Source of the DNA: an uncultured Porphyromonadaceae bacterium
Lineage (GTDB): Bacteria; Bacteroidota; Bacteroidia; Bacteroidales; Paludibacteraceae
Assembly: GCA_937898265.1 (NCBI GenBank)
Contig: CALEJM010000053.1
Coordinates: 1 to 11,594, forward strand
Direction of reading: 5' to 3'
Length of the DNA: 11,594 nucleotides
The notes under the pieces are model-generated. The model saw only the letters and a list, made by a program, of their open reading frames with translations. It had not been told where the DNA came from and searched no databases. The position numbers and the translations under genes are program-made. This document shows positions 7,071 through 11,594 of this stretch, piece after piece. Position 1 is the first letter of the stretch; each line of letters opens with the position of its first letter.

Positions 7071-7646
7071 ATGATAGACCCAAAACGCCAAACAAACCGT
7101 CTGACACTTCGTCCGTGGCAACTGAACGATGCGCAACGACTCTTTGAGATTGTGCAACAAGCTGCCGGCACAACCCATTATATGCCGCTGCCAACTCTGC
7201 GCAACGCCATCGAAGCACGCAACTATATCATCTCTCACCTCAGCAACCGTACACAATTTGCCGTAGCCAACCGCGACACCGACGAGCTTGTGGGTGGCGG
7301 CATTGTGGCACTCCGTCCCGACAGCGAAGAGATTCCTACCGAGAACAGCGATGCCTTTCTTGACTTCTGGATTGCCCCAGACCAACAGCACCAAGGCTTG
7401 GGCGACGAGGTGGTTGAGGCCGTGTTGGAAGCGTCGTTTGTTGATCTTCGTGTACGTAGTCTCTGGTGCCGCGCCATTGCTGCCAACTACGCAGCACACA
7501 ACATACTGATGGAGCATGGATTCCTTCCTGCTGAGCAATACTCACGCTCGTTTGATTCCAACGAACAGACTGCAACAGATATCCTCTACCTCACCGCTGC
7601 CAACTGGGCTGAGCGCTGGGGCATTGTTCTAACACCAAAAGAATAA
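7071..7646 (+). CDS. GNAT-family N-acetyltransferase (RimJ/RimL-like)
   Basis: This 191-residue protein resembles the RimJ/RimL type of GNAT acetyltransferases, which use acetyl-CoA to acetylate protein N-termini or small molecules. TNRLTLRPWQLNDAQRLFEI at the N-terminus is the usual first strand and helix. QGLGDE (108-113) is the acetyl-CoA pyrophosphate-binding loop, although a D replaces one of the usual small or basic residues. NYAAHNILMEHGF (139-151) is the motif B helix. ATG 7071 is preferred over the longer open frame because the RimL-like sequence begins there and it leaves a clean 16-base gap after the LysM gene. It sits 6 bases before the channel gene. The acceptor substrate is unknown. 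Confidence 0.85.
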   Translation: MIDPKRQTNRLTLRPWQLNDAQRLFEIVQQAAGTTHYMPLPTLRNAIEARNYIISHLSNRTQFAVANRDTDELVGGGIVALRPDSEEIPTENSDAFLDFWIAPDQQHQGLGDEVVEAVLEASFVDLRVRSLWCRAIAANYAAHNILMEHGFLPAEQYSRSFDSNEQTATDILYLTAANWAERWGIVLTPKE

Positions 7647-7652
7647 CAGACT

Positions 7653-8564
7653 ATGGGAGATAACAGCCGTAAGAAAACGCGCCTGGAGCGTCTCAACCAC
7701 CGCTTCCGCAAGTTTCTCTACGACGAGAAACTCAAGGAGAGACTCTATACCATCATCTTCGAGAACGACACCCCCGCAGGTAAGTTCTTTGACGTGGTGC
7801 TCATGTGTTTCATTGTTCTCAGCATCTTCTTCATATTTGCCGAGACGATGGTCAGCCTCAATGCCCTCGTCCGTCCTTACCTCCGTTTCTTTGAAGGTCT
7901 CTTCACGCTCTTCTTTACCATAGAATATATCCTTCGTCTTTACTGCGCTCCCAATGCCAAACGCTATGCAATGAGTTTCTTTGGCGTGGTCGACCTCATC
8001 TCTATCTTGCCGGTCTATATCAGCTGGATATTTGGTCCTGCACGTTATTTCATGATGATTCGCGCCTTCCGCCTCATCCGCGTGTTCCGTGTATTCAAAC
8101 TCTTCTCGTTCCTCGAGGAGGGCGACCTCCTCATTCGCTCGCTGAAAGACAGCAGTCGCAAGATTATCGTCTTCTTCCTCTTTGTGCTGGTTTTGGTCAT
8201 CTCTATCGGTACACTGATGTATATGATTGAAGGCACCGTGCCCGGCACGACGTTTACCGATATTCCGAACAGCATCTATTGGGCCATCGTGACCCTCACC
8301 ACCGTGGGTTACGGCGACATCACTCCCGTCACCTCTGCTGGTCGACTGCTCTCCGCTTTCGTCATGCTTTTGGGTTACACTGTCATTGCTGTCCCAACAG
8401 GCATCGTGTCGGCTTCCATCGTCAAAGAGGCTAAGATTCGCTCTACGGAGCGCCGCTGCCCTCACTGCGGCAAACTCATCAAGGAACAGCAAGCACATTA
8501 CTGTCCTCACTGCGGTACGATGCTTCCCGACGAGAGCATTGAGAACCGACTCAACAAAGAATAA
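7653..8564 (+). CDS. Kv-like voltage-gated potassium channel with C-terminal zinc ribbon
   Basis: A 303-residue six-helix cation channel subunit that should assemble as a tetramer in the inner membrane. S1 is about residues 45-65 and S2 about 78-98. The voltage-sensing S4 carries positive residues every third position (R137, R140, R143, R146, K149). The pore loop has the K+ filter TVGYGD at 217-222, and S6 follows at about 231-256. After S6 the chain continues to a compact treble of cysteine pairs, C269/C272 and C284/C287, in two CPHCG motifs 15 residues apart, forming a cytoplasmic zinc ribbon. The N-terminus is very basic (about 1-30). This gene ends the long operon; a strong terminator lies 26 bases after the stop. 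The zinc ribbon may set assembly or sense metal or redox state, which is inference. Confidence 0.9.
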   Translation: MGDNSRKKTRLERLNHRFRKFLYDEKLKERLYTIIFENDTPAGKFFDVVLMCFIVLSIFFIFAETMVSLNALVRPYLRFFEGLFTLFFTIEYILRLYCAPNAKRYAMSFFGVVDLISILPVYISWIFGPARYFMMIRAFRLIRVFRVFKLFSFLEEGDLLIRSLKDSSRKIIVFFLFVLVLVISIGTLMYMIEGTVPGTTFTDIPNSIYWAIVTLTTVGYGDITPVTSAGRLLSAFVMLLGYTVIAVPTGIVSASIVKEAKIRSTERRCPHCGKLIKEQQAHYCPHCGTMLPDESIENRLNKE

Positions 8565-8589
8565 TCAGTAGTTCAAATACCCCCAATAG

Positions 8590-8620
8590 AAAACGTCACC
8601 TCTGCGTGGCGTTTTTTTTT
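8590..8620 (+). terminator. Rho-independent terminator closing the long plus-strand operon
   Basis: An 8-bp stem (8592-8599 with 8606-8613, one G-U pair), extendable by A-T pairs at its base, has a 6-base loop and runs straight into nine T residues (8612-8620). This is the best intrinsic terminator in the window and separates the channel gene from the peroxidase unit. Confidence 0.88.
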
Positions 8621-8642
8621 ATTATAATTTTTATTTATATCG

Positions 8643-8675
8643 TTTGCGACATATCAACAAAAAGCAGTATCTTTG
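8643..8675 (+). promoter_or_regulatory. Bacteroidota promoter for the peroxidase-OhrR unit
   Basis: TTTG at 8643-8646 and TATCTTTG at 8668-8675 match the -33 TTTG and -7 TAnnTTTG elements of Bacteroidota, with a 21-base gap inside the usual range. Transcription should start near 8682, leaving a leader of about 50 bases before ATG 8734. It follows directly after the terminator of the preceding operon. Confidence 0.85.
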
Positions 8676-8679
8676 CAGC

Positions 8680-8693
8680 CGAAATCAGTTTCG
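8680..8693. promoter_or_regulatory. short inverted repeat at the predicted transcription start, possible operator
   Basis: CGAAA at 8680-8684 and TTTCG at 8689-8693 form a perfect 5-bp inverted repeat with a 4-base spacer over the expected start of transcription. It is placed where a MarR/OhrR repressor would block the polymerase, but the arms are short and the sequence does not resemble the Bacillus OhrR box, so this is a weak candidate. Confidence 0.3.
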
Positions 8694-8733
8694 CTCCATC
8701 ATATCTATACACACATAAATCGCAAGCGACACA

Positions 8734-9291
8734 ATGAGCATCTACGATATTAAAGTAACAAAACGGGAAAACCGTCAAGATGTTGAAGTAGCTATGAGCA
8801 TGTACCAAGGCAAGGTGCTGCTCATTGTCAACACTGCCACACACTGTGGGCTGACTCCTCAATATGAGGCGTTGGAACAGTTGTACAGAAAATACCGCGA
8901 ACAGGGTTTTGAGATTCTCGACTTCCCTTGCAACCAGTTTATGGAGCAAGCCAAGGAGAGCGACGAGGAGATTACCTCTTTCTGCACGCTTCGTTACGAC
9001 ACCACCTTCCCACGCTTCAAAAAGATTGAGGTCAACGGACCTAACGAGGCTCCGCTCTACTCCTTTTTGAAAAGCGCCGTTGGCAAGCGCGAAGAGAAGG
9101 GCAACCGTTTGATGGGCAGTTTGCTCAGTCTCACCTCGCGTATCAACGGCAAGAGTCGCAGCGAGAGCGACATCAAATGGAATTTTGAGAAATTCCTTGT
9201 GGACCGTGACGGCAACGTGGTCAAACGCTTTGCTCCAACGGTAAAGCCCGAACTGCTAGAAGCTGAGATTGAACAATTACTCACCTGTTAG
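8734..9291 (+). CDS. gpx: cytoplasmic GPx-family thiol peroxidase
   Basis: This 185-residue protein is a glutathione peroxidase family enzyme without a signal peptide, so cytoplasmic. The peroxidatic residue is Cys (C38, codon TGT, not selenocysteine) in NTATHCGLTPQY. The rest of the catalytic tetrad is present: Q72 after FPCNQF, and W149 and N150 in DIKWNF. C66 and C84 are spaced 28 and 46 residues after C38, matching the resolving-Cys pattern of thioredoxin-dependent plant and insect GPx enzymes, so thioredoxin rather than glutathione is the probable reductant. The usual Gly after FPCNQF is Met here. A Lys/Arg/Ser-rich insertion (about 114-145) precedes DIKWNF. It is the first gene of the unit, about 50 bases after the predicted transcription start. 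Confidence 0.9.
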   Translation: MSIYDIKVTKRENRQDVEVAMSMYQGKVLLIVNTATHCGLTPQYEALEQLYRKYREQGFEILDFPCNQFMEQAKESDEEITSFCTLRYDTTFPRFKKIEVNGPNEAPLYSFLKSAVGKREEKGNRLMGSLLSLTSRINGKSRSESDIKWNFEKFLVDRDGNVVKRFAPTVKPELLEAEIEQLLTC

Positions 9292-9356
9292 GCTGCAGAC
9301 CGACAAAACAGCAACAAAACAACAAACTAATTAAAAATCACTTAATAAAAAGCACT

Positions 9357-9542
9357 ATGGCAAACGAAAAACCATGCGCAAACTGCAAATTTCGCGCAAA
9401 ATACGACAAAGCACCTAATTCACTTCTTGGCCGTTTCTGGCGTTGGCACATCAACTTCTGCCCAGGTTGGAAAGGCTTCATGGAATCACTCTCTGAAGAA
9501 GAGCGCGAGGCAATGCGCCAGAAATACAACTTCACAAAGTAA
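9357..9542 (+). CDS. 61-residue Cys-containing small protein between two peroxidase genes
   Basis: A 61-residue soluble protein with three cysteines: a CANC pair (C7, C10) close to the N-terminus and C35 in FCPGW. The middle is rich in Trp and Arg (SLLGRFWRWHINFCPGWKGF, about 22-41), and the C-terminus is a charged predicted helix (SLSEEEREAMRQKY). There is no signal peptide or membrane helix. The pattern is one I believe recurs in Bacteroidales as a conserved hypothetical protein, but I cannot name a function. ATG 9357 follows an A-rich leader, and the stop is 7 bases before the second peroxidase start. A zinc or iron site, or a thiol partner for the peroxidases, would fit the cysteines; both are inference. 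Confidence 0.8.
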   Translation: MANEKPCANCKFRAKYDKAPNSLLGRFWRWHINFCPGWKGFMESLSEEEREAMRQKYNFTK

Positions 9543-9549
9543 GAAAGGA

Positions 9550-10164
9550 ATGAAAACGATATTGGCTATCGTCGCATCGCTACTTCTTTCAGTCGGCACA
9601 CTGATCGCACAAGACAACGTCTATCAGTTTACTGTTCTCGACGCCCAACAAAAGGAGGTGAGTCTTGCCGACTATCAAGGTAAGGTGCTTCTCATCGTCA
9701 ACACCGCTAGTCGCTGTGGTTTTACGCCGCAATATGCTGAGTTGGAGACGATGTACAAGGCGCTAAATCCACAAGGTTTCGAAATTCTCGACTTTCCTTG
9801 CAACCAGTTTGGCAATCAAGCACCCGAGAGCGACGAAGACTACGTTGCTTTCTGTCAACTCAACTACCAGACTGAGTTCAAGCAGTTTCACAAAGTGGAG
9901 GTAAATGGTGGGAATGAGATTCCGCTCTACACCTTCCTCAAACAACAGAAAGGCTTCGAGGGATTTGATGCAGACCACAAACTCACACCTATCTTGGAGC
10001 GTATGTTCGACCAAAACATCCCTAACTGGCGCGAGTCCAACGATATCAAATGGAACTTCACCAAGTTTCTCATCGACCGCGAGGGACGTGTGGTCTATCG
10101 CTTTGAACCTACTGCCACTGCCGAACAGATGATGCCCATCATAAAAGCATTACTTGAAAGATAA
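9550..10164 (+). CDS. gpx: exported GPx-family thiol peroxidase
   Basis: A 204-residue second GPx-family enzyme. Residues 1-20 are a signal peptide (hydrophobic run, then GTLIAQD), placing it in the periplasm. ATG 9550 is chosen over the longer open frame because it starts the signal peptide and has GAAAGGA directly upstream. The peroxidatic residue is C56 (codon TGT) in NTASRCGFTPQY, with Q90, W168 and N169 completing the tetrad. C84 (in FPCNQF) and C102 repeat the 28 and 46 spacing of the first paralogue, again pointing to a thioredoxin-type reductant, which would need to be periplasmic. It shares long identical stretches with the first enzyme (QGFEILDFPCNQF, and YQGKVLLIVNTA), so the two are paralogues. 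The OhrR-like gene starts two bases after the stop. Confidence 0.92.
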   Translation: MKTILAIVASLLLSVGTLIAQDNVYQFTVLDAQQKEVSLADYQGKVLLIVNTASRCGFTPQYAELETMYKALNPQGFEILDFPCNQFGNQAPESDEDYVAFCQLNYQTEFKQFHKVEVNGGNEIPLYTFLKQQKGFEGFDADHKLTPILERMFDQNIPNWRESNDIKWNFTKFLIDREGRVVYRFEPTATAEQMMPIIKALLER

Positions 10165-10166
10165 CT

Positions 10167-10607
10167 ATGTCGTATCCACAACTCCAACTCGACAACCAAC
10201 TCTGCTTCCGCCTCTATACGGCAGCACGACTGGTGACCGCCTGCTACACACCTTATTTCCGTAAATTCGGTATCACCTATCCACAATACCTTGTCCTTAT
10301 GCTCCTTTGGGAACAAGACAACCGTATCATCAGCGAGATTACTGAACGACTGCACCTTGAGACCAACACCATCACTCCGCTACTGCAACGCATGGAAAAA
10401 CAAGGACTCATCGTGCGTCAGAAGAGTCAGGCTGACAGTCGGCAACGTATCATCTCGCTGACCAGCGAAGGCAAACGGATGGAGGAGCAGATTAAGGAAG
10501 TGCCGAACTGTTTGGCACGCGAGATTGTTGAGAGTGGTATGACACCCGAGGAACTGCAGGCAATGATTCCACTGCTTGACAAGTTCATCGGTATCTTAAA
10601 GCAGTAA
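10167..10607 (+). CDS. ohrR: MarR-family repressor of the OhrR organic-peroxide sensor type
   Basis: This 146-residue winged-helix protein belongs to the OhrR branch of MarR, DNA-binding dimers released from their operators when a cysteine is oxidised by organic hydroperoxides. LDNQLCF at residues 8-14 carries the sensor C13. Y17, Y27 and Y38 stand at the same distances from it (+4, +14, +25) as the partner tyrosines do from C15 in Bacillus OhrR. ITYPQYLVLMLLWE, the recognition helix LETNTITPLLQRMEKQGLI (64-82) and the wing DSRQRIISLT (90-99) follow. C115, in VPNCLA, is a candidate second Cys of the 2-Cys subtype. It is separated from the peroxidase stop by two bases, so it is coupled to the genes it probably controls, autoregulating the unit from the promoter at 8643. 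Confidence 0.88.
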   Translation: MSYPQLQLDNQLCFRLYTAARLVTACYTPYFRKFGITYPQYLVLMLLWEQDNRIISEITERLHLETNTITPLLQRMEKQGLIVRQKSQADSRQRIISLTSEGKRMEEQIKEVPNCLAREIVESGMTPEELQAMIPLLDKFIGILKQ

Positions 10608-10614
10608 CAACACA

Positions 10615-10646
10615 AAGGGCTGACTCTTAATAAGAAGTCAGCCCTT
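10615..10646. terminator. bidirectional hairpin terminator between convergent genes
   Basis: A perfect 11-bp stem (10615-10625 with 10636-10646) closes a 10-base loop. It lies 7 bases after the OhrR stop and 21 bases beyond the minus-strand gene's stop, so it can serve both. The T tract is weak on the plus side and moderately T-rich on the minus side. Confidence 0.82.
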
Positions 10647-10667
10647 ACTGTATCTATATAACGATAT

Positions 10668-11150
10668 TTATTCCTCTGTCCAAGAGGTGTTCTCCAGTTT
10701 GAAGCGGAGGCGGAGTGTCCCGTCGTTGAAATCGTGACTGATAATCTTAAACGTTCCGATTTGTGACGTGTTCTCCACGTGGTCGCCAGCACAGGCACAG
10801 GCGTCGTAGTCGCCAATGCGTACAATTCGGAGCGTGTCGGTGGCGTTGTCGGGCAGTTTACTCAAATCAACCACATTGGCAGCCTCAGCCTGGGTCATAA
10901 AGGAGATAGTGACGGGCAACTGCTGTGCTATCACCTCGTTGACTTTAGACTCAATCGTTGCGATTTCCGCTTCGGTAGGCGCTGCGGTCAACAGATAGTC
11001 GCATTTGCTTTTCTTACGCTCAATATGAGCATTGCGACTGCGAGGGCAACCATAAAGGCGTACCATCGTCTGATTCAGGATATGCTCCGCTGTGTGCATC
11101 GGAGGATACTCCTTTTTGTTATGTGCATTAAGTATTGGTTCTTGTTCCAT
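10668..11150 (-). CDS. free-standing alanyl-tRNA editing protein, AlaX-like
   Basis: A 160-residue protein equal to the editing domain of alanyl-tRNA synthetase without the synthetase. Such AlaX proteins hydrolyse Ser or Gly wrongly attached to tRNA-Ala, in the cytoplasm. The zinc site is H19 and H23 in MHTAEHIL, plus C120 and H124 in CAGDH, which corresponds to the family's CxxxH element; the usual CGGTH has become CAGDH. NAHIERKKSK (40-49) is the substrate-pocket stretch found in Bacteroidota members. At 160 residues it matches the short AlaX class lacking the C-terminal extension. The ATG at 11150 is favoured; an internal Met (M18) would begin just before the zinc motif. It runs towards the OhrR gene and stops 21 bases from the shared terminator. 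No TAnnTTTG element is visible upstream of it. Confidence 0.83.
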   Translation of the reverse strand: MEQEPILNAHNKKEYPPMHTAEHILNQTMVRLYGCPRSRNAHIERKKSKCDYLLTAAPTEAEIATIESKVNEVIAQQLPVTISFMTQAEAANVVDLSKLPDNATDTLRIVRIGDYDACACAGDHVENTSQIGTFKIISHDFNDGTLRLRFKLENTSWTEE

Positions 11151-11159
11151 GGTTGTCTT

Positions 11160-11594
11160 TTATAATTCGTAAAATTCCTTGATATTATGCTCTATATTAT
11201 CAAAATATGCATAGTTTTGGTCTACCAATTTTTGATAAGTCAACAATTCTTCAAACATCTCTATTTTATTAGTTTCATTGATCCTTTTTGCAAGGAACTT
11301 ATATGCCTCTTGATAATTAGATAATTTTTCACTTGCAGCATCTTTAAAGTCAAAGACAATCTCGCCTAACATAATATGTTCCTCAGGCTTATGCTCAAAG
11401 CAACTATGTTCTGCAAGGACTTCTGAACCCTTTTGCTGATAATTACTAACTCCAATATAATGTGATATCATTTGTTTGATTCCACTACAATATATTGGGT
11501 GTGTTTTAGAATCCGAGGAACGAATACATATCACATTCTTCGGCTTCACTTCATCTTTATTTTTCTTTCTTCTTTTTATATTTGTTAAATTCAT
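11160..11594 (-). CDS. AT-rich hypothetical protein, possibly cut at the window edge
   Basis: The frame encodes 144 residues and its ATG is the last three bases of the window, so this may be a true start or an internal Met of a longer protein. I do not recognise a family. The N-terminus is strongly basic (NIKRRKKNKDEVKPK), with three cysteines (at about 23, 36 and 65). The second half is helical and charged, with many Glu, Lys and Tyr residues, suggestive of a helical bundle. There is no signal peptide or membrane helix. Its base composition is markedly AT-rich compared with every other gene here (15 of 60 bases G/C at 11221-11280, against 33 of 60 at 10681-10740), and codons such as ATA, AAA and TTA are common, which is a sign of recent acquisition. 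Its stop is 9 bases before the AlaX-like start. Confidence 0.65.
   Translation of the reverse strand: MNLTNIKRRKKNKDEVKPKNVICIRSSDSKTHPIYCSGIKQMISHYIGVSNYQQKGSEVLAEHSCFEHKPEEHIMLGEIVFDFKDAASEKLSNYQEAYKFLAKRINETNKIEMFEELLTYQKLVDQNYAYFDNIEHNIKEFYEL

Noticed and set aside
7629..8510. A 293-residue open frame on the minus strand opposite the potassium channel gene
   Set aside because: Its composition (long runs of Asp, Glu and His) is what the complement of channel codons gives, no domain is recognisable, and the plus strand encodes a clear channel.
8640..8729. TCGTTTGCGA (8640-8649) and TCGCAAGCGA (8720-8729) as paired operator half-sites flanking the promoter
   Set aside because: The first is not palindromic and overlaps the -33 element, and only the short end sequences agree; chance is sufficient.
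8845..8847. Selenocysteine at the peroxidase active site
   Set aside because: The codon is TGT (Cys) here and also at 9715-9717 in the second copy; there is no in-frame TGA.
9427..9549. N-terminal extension of the exported peroxidase
   Set aside because: It overlaps the 61-residue gene in another frame and would bury the signal peptide that begins at 9550.
10779..11165. A 128-residue plus-strand open frame opposite the AlaX-like gene
   Set aside because: The minus strand carries the zinc motifs of an editing domain; the plus frame is low-complexity and has no recognisable fold.

Overview
The window reads as a chromosomal piece of a Bacteroidota bacterium, most likely Bacteroidales and possibly Prevotellaceae. 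Three things suggest this: start codons are preceded by A-rich leaders rather than clear Shine-Dalgarno sites; two leaders carry the Bacteroidota -7 element TAnnTTTG; and the gene content matches the order (DUF2520-kdsC-UbiA-maf cluster, NlpC/P60-LysM hydrolase, a 61-residue Cys protein beside thiol peroxidases). The species call is inference. Fifteen of the genes have balanced, C-rich codon use. The last one (11160-11594) is clearly AT-rich.

Layout. (1) 1-1893, plus strand: the 3' part of an RlmL-type THUMP RNA methyltransferase with an Arg/Gly-rich repeat tail, then an agmatinase-family ureohydrolase. (2) 1943-2220: a small monocistronic unit with its own -7 element, a 57-residue two-helix membrane protein and a hairpin terminator. 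(3) 2273-8564: eight tightly packed plus-strand genes (nitroreductase, DUF2520 Rossmann protein, KdsC-like phosphatase, UbiA-type prenyltransferase, Maf, NlpC/P60-LysM hydrolase, GNAT acetyltransferase, Kv-like channel with a zinc-ribbon tail), closed by a strong terminator at 8590-8620. Two overlaps of 8 bases (DUF2520/kdsC and maf/NlpC) suggest translational coupling. The set leans towards envelope and housekeeping work. (4) 8643-10646: a peroxide-defence unit with a textbook Bacteroidota promoter, a cytoplasmic thiol peroxidase of the GPx family, a 61-residue Cys protein, a second exported GPx-family peroxidase, and an OhrR-type MarR repressor, ending in a perfect 11-bp hairpin. (5) 10668-11594, minus strand and convergent: a free-standing alanyl-tRNA editing (AlaX-like) protein and, upstream of it, an AT-rich unrecognised gene at the window edge.

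The most coherent accessory system is region 4. Two peroxidases, predicted in different compartments, share all three cysteines expected of thioredoxin-dependent GPx enzymes. They are followed by a repressor that keeps the peroxide-sensing Cys and its three partner Tyr residues, so the unit can be read as a self-regulated organic-peroxide response. I see no tRNA, rRNA, CRISPR array, transposase or origin. No gene-free stretch exceeds 300 bases; the longest is 8565-8733, which holds the terminator and promoter described below.
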